A stretch of DNA of 64,000 bases from Lipingzhangella_A rawalii (GTDB lineage Bacteria > Actinomycetota > Actinomycetes > Streptosporangiales > Streptosporangiaceae), in NCBI RefSeq assembly GCF_031628175.1, contig NZ_JAVLVT010000001.1, forward strand, positions 992,001-1,056,000, given 5' to 3'. Shown here piece by piece: positions 1 to 9,193 of the stretch (positions are counted from its first letter, which is position 1; the number at the start of each line of letters is the position of its first letter). Made by a program: the position numbers and the translations under genes. Under the pieces are notes generated by a model that saw only the letters and a program-made list of their open reading frames with translations, did not search any database and had not been told where the DNA came from.

Positions 1-2
1 CC

Positions 3-1202
3 CTCCTCGTCCACGGGCACCTCGACGTCGTACCCGCCGAATCGGCGCTGTGGAGTGTCCCCCCGTTCGCCGGTGCCATCGAGGCGGACCTGGTGTGGGG
101 ACGCGGCGCCCTGGACATGAAACAGGCGCTGGCTATGACCCTGGCCACGCTTCGCCACTGGCACCGCACCGGAACGCGGCCACAACGCAGCCTCGTGCTA
201 GCGTTCACGGCCGACGAGGAGGATAGCGCCGCCTATGGTGCGGCCTGGCTGGCCCGCGAGCACTCCGCGGAATTCGCCAAGGTCAGCGACGCAATCGGCG
301 AGTCCGGGGGCCACACCTACCACGCCCATGACCTCCAGGGCGCACCGGTTCGGTTGTACCCGATCGGGGCGGGCGAGCGCGGCACGGCCTGGCTACACCT
401 CACCGCATACGGACAGGCGGGGCATGGTTCCCGCATGAGGCCACCTTTCCGGAACGTCCGCACGCATGATTCCGCCCCCGGGGCGGGCCATGAACCCGCC
501 GAGGCGAGCGACCGGGTCGATTCGAGCAACGCGGTCAGTGCACTGGCCGCGGCTGTCACGCGGATCGCAGCCCACTCATGGCCGGTTCGCCTCACGGACA
601 CCACCCGCTCGTCCCTACACGCAATCTCTGCCGCACTGGGCATGTCGGCGGACGTGGCCAGCGCGAACTTCGACGCACAGCGCGACCTCGACGGCGTACT
701 CGACCGAATGGGCCCCGCAGCCGAGCTTCTGGGCCCCACCGTGCGCAACAGCACCAATCCCACCATGCTGGCCGCTGGGGACAAGCTCAACGTCATCCCG
801 CAGCGTGCCCACGCCGGTGTGGACGGCCGGGTCGTCCCCGGGACCGACGCAGAATTTCGCGCCACTCTGGACCAGCTCACCGGCCCGAGGGTGGACTGGG
901 AGTTCGCCCACCGGTCCACACCCGTGGAATCGCCCGTGGACACCGCCACCTTCGCCGCGATGCGTGCGGCGGTACACAGCCAGGATCCGCAGGCCCACGT
1001 GGTTCCCGTGTGTCTGTCGGGAGGAACGGACGCCAAGCACTTCGCACCACTGGGCATTACCGGATACGGATTCGTTCCCTTGGGATTTCCCTCGTGGTTC
1101 GACCAGCGGGGCCTGGTGCACGGGGTGGACGAGCGTGTCCCGGTGACTGCGCTGCAATTCGGCGTCCGAGTCCTGGACCGGTTTCTTCGTACCGTGGCGT
1201 GA
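3..1202 (+). CDS. M20-family metallopeptidase, 5' end outside window
   Basis: This is a zinc-dependent exopeptidase or amidohydrolase of the M20/ArgE/DapE/CPG2 type that releases amino acids from small peptides or acylated amino acids in the cytoplasm. The frame is open from base 3, and the first visible residues already contain the metal-binding HGHLDVVP motif, so the true start lies upstream. GRGALDMK (bridging Asp) and TADEED (catalytic Glu pair) follow, and the last metal His is seen in TDAKHF near the C-terminus. The middle part, with SSNAVSAL, fits the dimerisation domain. About 399 residues are visible. It ends 59 bp before an S9 peptidase and is part of a three-peptidase run next to a peptide importer. 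Substrate cannot be read from sequence. Confidence 0.9.
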   Translation, partial: LLVHGHLDVVPAESALWSVPPFAGAIEADLVWGRGALDMKQALAMTLATLRHWHRTGTRPQRSLVLAFTADEEDSAAYGAAWLAREHSAEFAKVSDAIGESGGHTYHAHDLQGAPVRLYPIGAGERGTAWLHLTAYGQAGHGSRMRPPFRNVRTHDSAPGAGHEPAEASDRVDSSNAVSALAAAVTRIAAHSWPVRLTDTTRSSLHAISAALGMSADVASANFDAQRDLDGVLDRMGPAAELLGPTVRNSTNPTMLAAGDKLNVIPQRAHAGVDGRVVPGTDAEFRATLDQLTGPRVDWEFAHRSTPVESPVDTATFAAMRAAVHSQDPQAHVVPVCLSGGTDAKHFAPLGITGYGFVPLGFPSWFDQRGLVHGVDERVPVTALQFGVRVLDRFLRTVA

Positions 1203-1261
1203 CGCGACGGCCAAGGTCCCCGTCCCGACCATCGACAGAATCGACAGAGGAGTTTCCCATC

Positions 1262-3379
1262 GTGCCCACCCGGCTTCCCTACGGCACCTGGCCTTCCCCC
1301 ATCGACGCGGCCACCGTCGCTGCGGGCGAAACGACACCGAACTGGCCCCAGGGACTCGCGGAGGAGGTGTGGTGGACCGAGCCTCGCCCCGCGGAGGACG
1401 GCCGGGTCACGCTGTGTCGGGTCTGGCTGGATGAGGGTGCGGGTCCCGCCGAGGATCTGTTGGGGGCACCGTGGAACATACGCAGCCGCGTCAACGAGTA
1501 CGGTGGACGCCCCTACACCGTGGTGAGTCGGCTGGATGGCCCGCTGGCCGTGTTCGTGGAGTTCAGCGACCAGCGCATGTACCGCATGGAGCCGGGACTG
1601 GTGCGCCACCCGGAGGAGATGGTGTCGCGTGCCGGGCCGTCCCCGACTCCCCTGACCCCTGCTCCGGACCGCCACGCGGGGCTGCGGTATGTGGAACCGA
1701 TCGTCCCGGAGCTGCCGTCCCGTGGCGCCCGGGCCGAGTCGGAGCCGTCCGGCCTGTCGGCTCATCTGGACGTCGAGCCGGAGTATGACGACGTGTGGTG
1801 TATCCGTGAAGTGCATCACAGTGACGACCCCACCGACGTGTCCCGGGACATCGTCGCGATTCCTCTGGACGGGAGCGCCGCGGACGACCCGCAGGCCATC
1901 CGGGTCCTGGTGGACGGTGACCACTTCCTGGCCTGCCCCCGCGTGTCTCCCGACGGGCGACACCTGGCGTGGCTGGGGTGGAATCATCCGGACATGCCCT
2001 GGGACACCACCACCCTCTGGGTCGGGGACATCGCTGCGGGCCACCACCGAACCATCACCAACGTACGCCGTGTGGCCGCAGCACCGAACCAGTCGATCGT
2101 TCAGGTCGAGTGGGCCAGTCGGGACACGCTCTATTACTGCGCCGACCCCGACGGCTGGTGGAACATTCATCGACAACGGATCCCCGAGACCGACGAGCCA
2201 CCCTTGGACGCGGTGAACCTGTGCCAGCGGGAGGAAGAGTTCGGTGGGGCACTGTGGCAGCCGGGAAGCACCTGGTTCCTTCCCCTACCGTCGGGAGACC
2301 TCGTTGCCACACACGGACGTGCGGCCATGTCCCTGGGCCGGCTGAACCCAAACTCGGGCCAGCTGGTCGACGTGGATACCCCCCACACGGAGTGGTTCGG
2401 CAAACTCACGGTTGCGGGTCCCGCCCCCGGCCGGATCGTGGGGGTGGCCGCCGCCCCAGACCGCCCCAGCGAACTCGTTGAGGTCGCACCGGTGGAGGGC
2501 ACCTGGCGCGTACTCAACCGATCTGTGCGGGAGGCCGCCGCCCCTGGTGACCATCTGCCCCGCCCCGAGACACGGACCGTCACCGACGCCTCCGGCCAAC
2601 CGGTCCATGCCACCGTCTACCCCCCGCACAATCCCGATGTCTGCGCGCCCGAGACCGAACGACCGCCCTACGTTCTTTTCGTGCACGGGGGCCCCACGGG
2701 ACGGGCTCCGGTGGTGCGCAACTTGGAGATCGCCTTTTTCACGAGCCGGGGCATCGGGGTTGCCGAGGTGAACTATGGCGGATCAACAGGTCACGGACGC
2801 GATTACCGGGAACGCCTTCGCCACAACTGGGGGCTGGTCGATGTCGCGGACTGTGTCACCGTAGCCCAGGCCCTGGTAGCACAGGGGGCCGATCCGCAGC
2901 GCCTGGCCATTCGGGGCGGCAGCGCCGGTGGCTGGACGAGTGCCGCTGCCCTGGCTGGAACGGACACCTTCGCCTGCGCAACCATCAAGTTCCCGATCCT
3001 GGACCTGGTGGGCTGGCGGACGGGAGAAACCCACGACTTCGAATCCCAGTACCTGGAGAGCCTCGTGGGCCCCTGGCCGGACACCCGCGACCGCTATGCA
3101 GCCCGGTCCCCGGTGAACCAGACCGACCGCATCTCCGCGCCGTTCCTGCTACTGCAAGGACTGGACGATCGGATCTGCCCGCCGGTGCAGTGCGAACGTT
3201 TCCTGGAGCGAATCCGCGACCGCGCACTCCCCCACGCCTACCGCGCCTTTTCGGGAGAGCAGCACGGTTTTCGCCGCTCCGAGACGATCGTCGCGGCATT
3301 GGAGTCCGAGCTGGGTCTGTACTGCCGGGTCTTCGGATTCGACCGCACGGACATCGCGGCGCTGGAGTTCGACCAGTGA
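1262..3379 (+). CDS. S9-family prolyl oligopeptidase-like serine peptidase
   Basis: Cytoplasmic alpha/beta-hydrolase peptidase of the S9 (acylaminoacyl/dipeptidyl peptidase) family, 705 residues, the usual size. The N-terminal ~430 residues are a beta-propeller-like region. The C-terminal hydrolase domain shows GGSAGGW with the nucleophile at about Ser554, the acid in GLDDR near residue 635 and the His in EQHGF at about 668. The start chosen is a GTG at 1262, preceded by an AGAGGAG ribosome site. The frame is open much further upstream but overlaps the M20 gene. Its stop overlaps the next start as GTGA, so it is translationally coupled to the LD-carboxypeptidase. No signal peptide is seen. 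Confidence 0.9.
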   Translation: MPTRLPYGTWPSPIDAATVAAGETTPNWPQGLAEEVWWTEPRPAEDGRVTLCRVWLDEGAGPAEDLLGAPWNIRSRVNEYGGRPYTVVSRLDGPLAVFVEFSDQRMYRMEPGLVRHPEEMVSRAGPSPTPLTPAPDRHAGLRYVEPIVPELPSRGARAESEPSGLSAHLDVEPEYDDVWCIREVHHSDDPTDVSRDIVAIPLDGSAADDPQAIRVLVDGDHFLACPRVSPDGRHLAWLGWNHPDMPWDTTTLWVGDIAAGHHRTITNVRRVAAAPNQSIVQVEWASRDTLYYCADPDGWWNIHRQRIPETDEPPLDAVNLCQREEEFGGALWQPGSTWFLPLPSGDLVATHGRAAMSLGRLNPNSGQLVDVDTPHTEWFGKLTVAGPAPGRIVGVAAAPDRPSELVEVAPVEGTWRVLNRSVREAAAPGDHLPRPETRTVTDASGQPVHATVYPPHNPDVCAPETERPPYVLFVHGGPTGRAPVVRNLEIAFFTSRGIGVAEVNYGGSTGHGRDYRERLRHNWGLVDVADCVTVAQALVAQGADPQRLAIRGGSAGGWTSAAALAGTDTFACATIKFPILDLVGWRTGETHDFESQYLESLVGPWPDTRDRYAARSPVNQTDRISAPFLLLQGLDDRICPPVQCERFLERIRDRALPHAYRAFSGEQHGFRRSETIVAALESELGLYCRVFGFDRTDIAALEFDQ

Positions 3380-4353
3380 GCCGGCGCCGAGCCGATTCAG
3401 ACCGTACGGGCCAGGCCGGCCTACGTCCCCTCCGTCGGCCCCGCCCTCTCGTGGCGGGCGATCAGGTGGCGGTGGTCGCCCCGGCCGGCCCCGTGCCCCG
3501 GGACCGGCTGGACGCGGGGGTCGCAGTGTTGGAGTCCTGGGGGCTGCGGGTCACGGTTGCGCCCCACGTTCTGCATCGCCACTCCAGATTCGACTATCTC
3601 GCCGGAAGCGACGTCGACCGTGCCGCCGACCTCCAGCGCGCCTGGACGGATCCCGACGTCGCGGCACTCCTATGCGCCCGGGGTGGGTACGGCGCGACCC
3701 GGGTCCTGGAACGACTGGACTGGGCCAAGCTGCGCTCGGTGCCACCGAAGATCCTGGCCGGCTACAGCGATATCACGGCGCTGCTGCAAGCCGTGGGTAC
3801 CCGCCTGGGTCTGGCCAGCCTACACGCCCCGATGGTTGCCACCACGGCGTTCGGCACGGACCCGTCGACCCAGGACGGGCTGTACCGGGCCCTGTTCCGC
3901 CCCCAGGACCGCATGGACGTGACGTCGAGTCAGGCGTCGGTCCTCAGGTCCGGACAGGCCCGAGGGGTGACCGTGGGCGGCTGCCTGTCCCTGTTGGCCG
4001 CAACAGTGGGGACTCCGTTCGCTCCGCCGAACGTGGCCGGCGGCATCCTGATTCTGGAGGATGTAGCGGAGGACTGCTACCGGTTGGACCGGATGCTGAC
4101 CCAGCTACGCCAGTCGGGCTGGCTGGACGGGGTCGCCGGGGTGGCTGTCGGCTCCTGGAACGAGTGCTGGCCGGACACTGGAGTCATTCAGGAGATGCTG
4201 CGCGAACGACTGGGCGACCTGGGGGTTCCGATCGCCGTGGAGTTGGGGTTCGGGCACGGGCCGAGCACGCACACGGTCCCCGTGGGGGCAGTGGCCGAGC
4301 TGAACGCGCGAGCCACACCGCCGGTCCTGAGCGTGGATGGGGCATCCCTCTGA
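3376..4353 (+). CDS. S66-family LD-carboxypeptidase (muramoyltetrapeptide carboxypeptidase)
   Basis: A 325-residue serine peptidase of family S66, which cleaves the L,D-bond before the terminal D-Ala in murein tetrapeptides during peptidoglycan recycling; the related MccF branch detoxifies microcin C-like compounds. The Ser-Glu-His triad is visible: GYSDIT with Ser131, the Glu in LILEDV (about 228) and the His in GFGHG (about 294), followed by HTVPVG. The GTG start overlaps the stop of the S9 gene by four bases, so the two are co-translated. With the M20 and S9 peptidases and the neighbouring peptide importer, a role in cell-wall peptide salvage is plausible but inferred. The LdcA and MccF branches cannot be separated by eye. 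Confidence 0.9.
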   Translation: MSRRRADSDRTGQAGLRPLRRPRPLVAGDQVAVVAPAGPVPRDRLDAGVAVLESWGLRVTVAPHVLHRHSRFDYLAGSDVDRAADLQRAWTDPDVAALLCARGGYGATRVLERLDWAKLRSVPPKILAGYSDITALLQAVGTRLGLASLHAPMVATTAFGTDPSTQDGLYRALFRPQDRMDVTSSQASVLRSGQARGVTVGGCLSLLAATVGTPFAPPNVAGGILILEDVAEDCYRLDRMLTQLRQSGWLDGVAGVAVGSWNECWPDTGVIQEMLRERLGDLGVPIAVELGFGHGPSTHTVPVGAVAELNARATPPVLSVDGASL

Positions 4354-4464
4354 TCGGGTCGGGGTTCCCAGCCTGCGACCGCGACCATGAGTCACACGTC
4401 GACACGACACGGGACCGGCGCTATGTTGTCTCGGACATATCAGACATCCCCCTGGAGCGTTCAC

Positions 4465-4947
4465 ATGCCATCCCCATACTCCCGGTGTCGACCCTTTCCC
4501 GTTGGTCGCACTCCTGTCGCCACTCTCGCCGCTGCGGCCGCGGCGATAGTCACCATGACCGGCTGCGGCCTACTCGCCGCCCAGTCCGACGTGTTGAATC
4601 TGGACGTTGGTGACTGCATCGCCGATCAGAATCTACAAGGGGAAATCTCCGACATCGAACTTGTCCACTGCGAGGATCCGCACTTCTTCGAGGTTTATGC
4701 GGTGCGGGAGCTACCGGATGGCCCTTATCCCGGTGACCAGCACATAGCGACCGAGGCCGACGAATTCTGCTACACGGAGTTCGCCCCCTTTATCGGGAAC
4801 GACTACGAGACCTCCGTGATCGAGTTTGACCATCTAACCCCAACCGAACAGTCCTGGGACCGGGTCAACGATCGCGATCTCGTGTGCCTCGCCTTCGAAC
4901 TGGACGGTTCGCAGGTCGAGGGAACGCTACAGAACGCCAACCGGTGA
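4465..4947 (+). CDS. Septum-formation (Septum_form) family lipoprotein
   Basis: Predicted lipoprotein of 160 residues. A basic N-terminus and a hydrophobic alanine-rich stretch end in a lipobox-like MTGC near residue 33. The mature part has the pattern of the actinobacterial septum-formation domain: LDVGDCI, then VHCEDPHFFEVYAV, a later EFCYTEF and LVCLAFEL, with four cysteines that could pair outside the cell. It is strongly acidic. The ATG at 4465 is preferred because GGAG lies just upstream; an earlier ATG at 4387 lacks a ribosome site and adds a non-signal extension. The function of this family is poorly defined. Confidence 0.75.
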   Translation: MPSPYSRCRPFPVGRTPVATLAAAAAAIVTMTGCGLLAAQSDVLNLDVGDCIADQNLQGEISDIELVHCEDPHFFEVYAVRELPDGPYPGDQHIATEADEFCYTEFAPFIGNDYETSVIEFDHLTPTEQSWDRVNDRDLVCLAFELDGSQVEGTLQNANR

Positions 4948-5087
4948 GCCCCGTCATAGGCAGATCGGCCGGGCCGGTGTTCGAAGTCGTTGGTTCCTGT
5001 GCAGTCGGTCGTAGTGGTAGATGCGGTCTCCGAGGCCGCTGCCGCCGGCGGCGTCGGGGCTGGGCGCCCTCACCCGCACGATGGCCA

Positions 5088-5168
5088 ACGGGAGTGCGGG
5101 CAGGGTGCGGGAGGAGCGTCCCAGGCCAGGCCCAACCTCGCTCCTAACTCCACAAGGCAGGCCCTAGC
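5088..5168 (-). repeat. Dispersed ~81-bp repeat, copy 1, starting at a stop codon
   Basis: Read on the minus strand, this segment begins with the TAG stop of the ABC ATPase gene and continues GGCCTGCCTTGTGGAGTT. A second copy at 38945-39026 matches at roughly nine of ten positions with one 1-base gap, and also begins at the TAG of an unrelated minus-strand gene. Both copies keep a short internal pairing (GAGCG with CGCTC). Which process spreads it is not visible: no flanking target duplication or transposase is present. Confidence 0.7.
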
Positions 5169-6210
5169 TGACGGCGTGGGCCCAGTGGCAGGCCACCTGG
5201 TGGCCGCCCGCACCGTCGAGGACGGGTGGATCCTCGGTCCGACACCGTTCGGCGACACCGGCACGTTCCGCCCGTCCTGACTCCAGGATGGGACAGCGGG
5301 GATGGAATCGGCACCCCGCGGGAATCCGGGCAGGGTCAGGCGGCTCACCCGAGAGAACCGTCGGTGTCGTCGCCGGGGACTCCGGGAGAACCGAGAGCAG
5401 TGCCTGGGTGTAGGGGTGTCGGGCCGCGGTCAGGACCGTGTCGACCTCGCCGATCTCCACGATGCGTCCCAGGTACATCACCGCCACCCGATCCGCGATG
5501 TTCCAGGCCAACCCGAGATCGTGGGTTACCACCAGGGCGGACAGTGCGAGTTCGTCTCTCAGACGCAGCAGGAGTGCAAGAATCTCGCCGCGGACCGAGG
5601 CGTCCAGAGACGCAACCGGCTCGTCCGCCACAATGATCTCGGGCTCCAGTACCAGTGCTCCGGCGATCACAACCCGTTGACGCTGCCCGCCCGACAGCTC
5701 GTGTGGGTAGCGCAGGAACATGCGTTCCGGGGGCCGTAGCCCTGCGTAGGCCAGCGCGTCGGCCACCAGCTCCTGTTCGTCGGGGCGGGTGCCATAGTGG
5801 ATCCGCAGCCCCTCGGCCACCGCCTCGTAGACCGTGTGTCGAGGGTTCAGTGAACCGGTCGGGTCCTGGAGTACCAGCTGCACGCGTCGACGATAGGCAC
5901 GCAGTGCCCGCATCGAGTAGGCCAACGGCCGGCCGTCGAACCGTACCCGGCCACGGGTAGGCCGTTCCAAACCGAGCAGGGTGCGAGCCAGTGTCGTCTT
6001 GCCGGAGCCTGACTCGCCCACCAGTGCCACGATCTCTCCCGTGTGCACGTCGAGATTCACCCGGTCCACGGCCACGGCCGCGGGCCGGCCCAGCCGCCCG
6101 GGAAAGACGGTGGCGAGGTCCACGGCACGCAGCCCGGCCTCCTGCTCGACCATGTGGGCCGCCGCCCCCGAACCGCCGTCGCCCGGGGCGGTGTCACCGT
6201 GTGCATTCAC
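5164..6210 (-). CDS. Peptide ABC transporter ATP-binding protein (DppF-like)
   Basis: ATPase subunit of a di/oligopeptide-type importer, 348 residues. Walker A is GESGSGKTT, the signature is LSGGQRQRV and Walker B is IIVADEP followed by ASLDASV, a slight variant of the usual ALDVSV. The C-terminal extension contains the cysteine-bearing CRFHPRCPI typical of the oligopeptide ATPase C-terminal region. It is the last gene of a five-gene minus-strand operon and starts inside the stop of the preceding ATPase gene (ATGA overlap). Its TAG stop is the first triplet of a dispersed repeat. The N-terminal ~20 residues are Gly/Ala-rich and probably disordered. Confidence 0.92.
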   Translation of the reverse strand: MNAHGDTAPGDGGSGAAAHMVEQEAGLRAVDLATVFPGRLGRPAAVAVDRVNLDVHTGEIVALVGESGSGKTTLARTLLGLERPTRGRVRFDGRPLAYSMRALRAYRRRVQLVLQDPTGSLNPRHTVYEAVAEGLRIHYGTRPDEQELVADALAYAGLRPPERMFLRYPHELSGGQRQRVVIAGALVLEPEIIVADEPVASLDASVRGEILALLLRLRDELALSALVVTHDLGLAWNIADRVAVMYLGRIVEIGEVDTVLTAARHPYTQALLSVLPESPATTPTVLSGEPPDPARIPAGCRFHPRCPILESGRAERAGVAERCRTEDPPVLDGAGGHQVACHWAHAVS

Positions 6211-7238
6211 AGTGTATCCGTCTCCTCTACCACGTTCCCGTGTTCAGGTTCCGGTGTCGGGGACAGCACCCGCACGCATGCGGCGGCCCGCGGTCCGGTG
6301 TGTACATCCGGGACTGGCCACAGGACCGGGTCCACCGTGGCACACCGTCCCTCGGAGACATCGCATCTGGGGCGGAAGGAACACCCGGTGGGAAGCGCCG
6401 CGGGGTCGGGGGGATCACCGGGCAGCCCGTGCGGGCGGCGACGGGCACCAGGGTCACCGATCGTGGGGAACGCCGCACGGAGACCCACACTGTAGGGGTG
6501 GCGGGGGGCGCGGAACACCTCCTGGGCCGGCCCTTCCTCGACGACCCTCCCCGCGTACATGACCATGAGTCGATCGCACGTGTGCGCCAACACAGACAGG
6601 TCGTGACTGATCATCATCAGGCCGATCCCGTGCTCCCGCACCAGGCGACCCAACAGTCGCAGTATCTGCGCCTGGATCATGACATCCAGCGCCGTGGTCG
6701 GCTCGTCTGCGACGATAATGCGAGGATCGCAGGCCAAAGCCATGGCGATCATGACACGTTGCCGCTGCCCGCCGGACAACTCGTGAGGATAGGAGCGGGC
6801 GTGCTGCCGAGCTAGCCCAACCTGCTCCAGCAGTGTGTCCACACGGGTCCGTGTCGAACCAGCGCCCCCGGGGGGCGACGCGTGCAGCAGGATCGGCTCG
6901 GCGATCTGGTCGCCGACGCGGTGTACGGGGTTCAACGAGTGCATCGCCCCCTGGAACACGATCGAGGCTCCGGCCCAGCGCACGGCCCGCAGTCGTCCCC
7001 AACGCATCGTCAGGACGTCTTCGTCCTCGATCTGAAGCTGGCCGGTGATCTGCGCCGTACGGGGAAGCAGCCGCAGAACCGCGAGCGCAACCGTGGATTT
7101 CCCGCACCCGGACTCTCCGGCCACACCGACGGTCGCCCCGGGCAAAACGTCGACGTCGACCCCCCGAACCGCAGGCACGCTCCGGTCACCCGAGCCATAG
7201 GTGACACACAGGTTTCGGATCACAAGCCCACTCATCAC
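6207..7238 (-). CDS. Peptide ABC transporter ATP-binding protein (DppD-like)
   Basis: Second ATPase of the same importer, 343 residues. It has Walker A GESGCGKST, signature LSGGQRQRVM and Walker B IIVADEPTTALDV. The C-terminal Cys-containing CSFRPRCD segment is also present. It would pair with the DppF-like subunit as a heterodimer under the two permeases. Both ends overlap neighbouring genes by four bases, showing a tightly coupled operon. Confidence 0.92.
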   Translation of the reverse strand: MMSGLVIRNLCVTYGSGDRSVPAVRGVDVDVLPGATVGVAGESGCGKSTVALAVLRLLPRTAQITGQLQIEDEDVLTMRWGRLRAVRWAGASIVFQGAMHSLNPVHRVGDQIAEPILLHASPPGGAGSTRTRVDTLLEQVGLARQHARSYPHELSGGQRQRVMIAMALACDPRIIVADEPTTALDVMIQAQILRLLGRLVREHGIGLMMISHDLSVLAHTCDRLMVMYAGRVVEEGPAQEVFRAPRHPYSVGLRAAFPTIGDPGARRRPHGLPGDPPDPAALPTGCSFRPRCDVSEGRCATVDPVLWPVPDVHTGPRAAACVRVLSPTPEPEHGNVVEETDTL

Positions 7239-8143
7239 CGCTCCCGCAGCCTCGGGTTCAGCACCCGCTCAAGTGCACGGCCGCACAGGGTGAACGACAG
7301 TGCAACCGCGGCAATCGCGATCCCCGGCGGGAGCACGTACCACCACAGTCCCGCACTCACCGCACCTGCACCCCGTGCATCCTGGATGATCCCACCCCAG
7401 GACACCACGGTCGGGTCGCCCAGCCCCAGGAAGGCCAGGGTGGACTCAGCGATGATGGCGCTGGCCACCAACAGGGTGGTCTGTGCCAGGACCAGTGGCA
7501 TGACGTTGGGCAGCACGTGCCGGGTCATGATGTGAACGTGTCCAGCTCCCAGTGCCCGCGCACGTTCGATGTAGGGTCTGGCTTCGACGGCCAGGGTCTG
7601 CGCCCGAACAACGCGGGCCGTCGGCGGCCAGGCGGTCAGTCCGATCGCGATGACGATGGTGAGCGTGCTCCGGCTCAACACCGCGGCCAAGGCTATGGCC
7701 AAAACGAGCATCGGCACGACGATGAACCAGTCGGTGACACGCATGAGCACGTTGGCCACCCAGCCGCCGAAGTGGCCGGCCACGATCCCCACCAGGGAAC
7801 CCACCGTCACCGAAACCAGGGTGGCCAGGAAGCCGACAGTCAGCGAGACTCGCGCTCCCCAGATCACCAGATCCAGGACCGAACGCCCAGCGTCGTCGGT
7901 CCCGAGGGGGTAGGACAGGCTGGGCGGATCCAGGATCGGTCCCGTGGCACGGGTCACGCTCAGTTCGTCGGTGTCGATCAGGAGCGGCGCGCCCAGGGCG
8001 ATCAGACCTATGGCAAGCAGGGCCCCCAGTCCGACCACACCCGCACGGTTGGCGCGGAATTCCACCCAGAACTCGGCGAGCGCCCTCCTCCGTCGCTGCC
8101 AAGCCAGGGCACGGGGCCGACGGGCGGGCAGGTCCCGGCTCAT
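7235..8143 (-). CDS. Peptide ABC transporter permease (DppC-like)
   Basis: Inner-membrane permease of 302 residues with an N-terminal cytoplasmic helix and about six membrane segments. It has the DppC-type N-terminal region ending in PLGTDDAGRSVLDLV and an EAA-type loop near ERARALGAGHVHIMTRH, which contacts the ATPases. It overlaps both the preceding permease and the following ATPase by four bases. It would form the translocation pore with the DppB-like protein. Confidence 0.9.
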   Translation of the reverse strand: MSRDLPARRPRALAWQRRRRALAEFWVEFRANRAGVVGLGALLAIGLIALGAPLLIDTDELSVTRATGPILDPPSLSYPLGTDDAGRSVLDLVIWGARVSLTVGFLATLVSVTVGSLVGIVAGHFGGWVANVLMRVTDWFIVVPMLVLAIALAAVLSRSTLTIVIAIGLTAWPPTARVVRAQTLAVEARPYIERARALGAGHVHIMTRHVLPNVMPLVLAQTTLLVASAIIAESTLAFLGLGDPTVVSWGGIIQDARGAGAVSAGLWWYVLPPGIAIAAVALSFTLCGRALERVLNPRLRER

Positions 8144-9177
8144 CCGCGCACCCGTGGGTCGAGGACGGGATACACCAGGTCAGCAAGCAGGTTCATCAGA
8201 ATGACCGAGGCTGAGAAGAACAGGAACATTCCTTGGACAAGCGGTAGGTCGGGAACTGCGAGCCCCTCGTAGAACAGTCGGCCCAACCCCGGCCAGGAGA
8301 ACACGGTTTCGACCAGGATCGAGCCCGCCACAACCTGCCCCAGATTCAGAAAGATCAGGGTCACCGTGGGGAGCAACGCGTTGGGGACGGCGTGTTGCCT
8401 CCGTACCAGTGCGTCCCGGAGTCCCTTTGCCCGGGCGGTGAGGAGGTAGTCGTTGCCCTTCTCGTCCAGCAGTGAGGAACGCATGATCATCAGGTACTGG
8501 GCATAGATCACCGCGACCATGGTGGTGACGGGGAGCACCATGTGATGGGCGACGTCCAGCACGGTGGGCAGCATCCCCACTGTGTCGGTACCTCCCATAC
8601 CTCGGGTGGGGAACATGCTGGGTAGCGGCCCCAGCCCACCGGCGAACACGGTGATCAGAAGCAGGCCCAGCCAGAACGTGGGGACCGACCACAGCGTCAG
8701 GGCGATTCCGGTGTTGATCCGGTCGACGCGTTCCCCGTTGCGCCAGCCGGAGTGTGCGCCCAGCCACAGGCCCAGGATCGCGGCAATCACCGTCGCGGTC
8801 CCGGCGAGCAGGATCGTGGCCCAGAGGCGCTCGGCGATCAGCTCGGCAACGGGAGCGCGGTACAGGAAGGAGTCACCGAGATCGAAACGCAGCACGTTGA
8901 GACAGTAGTCCAGAAACTGTTGCCACAGCGGTTGATCCAGTCCGAACTCTCGCCGCATCGCCGCGATCTGTTCCGCACCGATGGGCTGGTCCCCGGTCAT
9001 GGCCCGTACCGGATCTCCGGGCAACAGTCGAAACAGGAAGAATCCGGTGACCATCACGGCGAACAGCGACACCAACGCACTGACGACGCGGCCGGCGACG
9101 TAACGGGCGGCACGAAGGACGCGGCCGCCGCCGGACTCGTCGGCGGCCGCCGACGCGGATGGGGCTGTCTCCCTCAC
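8140..9177 (-). CDS. Peptide ABC transporter permease (DppB-like)
   Basis: First permease of the operon, about 345 residues with some six membrane helices. It shows the DppB features FFLFRLLPGDPVRAM and, near the end, SWPGLGRLFYEGL. The GTG at 9177 is preferred because it lies 16 bp beyond the stop of the binding-protein gene; an ATG at 9222 is also in frame but would overlap that gene by 29 bp. The N-terminus has a short Ala/Ser/Glu-rich cytoplasmic stretch. Its stop overlaps the DppC-like start. Confidence 0.88.
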   Translation of the reverse strand: MRETAPSASAAADESGGGRVLRAARYVAGRVVSALVSLFAVMVTGFFLFRLLPGDPVRAMTGDQPIGAEQIAAMRREFGLDQPLWQQFLDYCLNVLRFDLGDSFLYRAPVAELIAERLWATILLAGTATVIAAILGLWLGAHSGWRNGERVDRINTGIALTLWSVPTFWLGLLLITVFAGGLGPLPSMFPTRGMGGTDTVGMLPTVLDVAHHMVLPVTTMVAVIYAQYLMIMRSSLLDEKGNDYLLTARAKGLRDALVRRQHAVPNALLPTVTLIFLNLGQVVAGSILVETVFSWPGLGRLFYEGLAVPDLPLVQGMFLFFSASVILMNLLADLVYPVLDPRVRG

Positions 9178-9193
9178 CTCTGCCCCGCCGATG

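Noticed and set aside
317..2176. Long minus-strand open frame of about 619 codons
   Set aside because: It lies opposite the M20 and S9 peptidase genes, whose catalytic motifs are certain. Its product is low-complexity and matches no family; long antisense frames are normal in GC-rich DNA.
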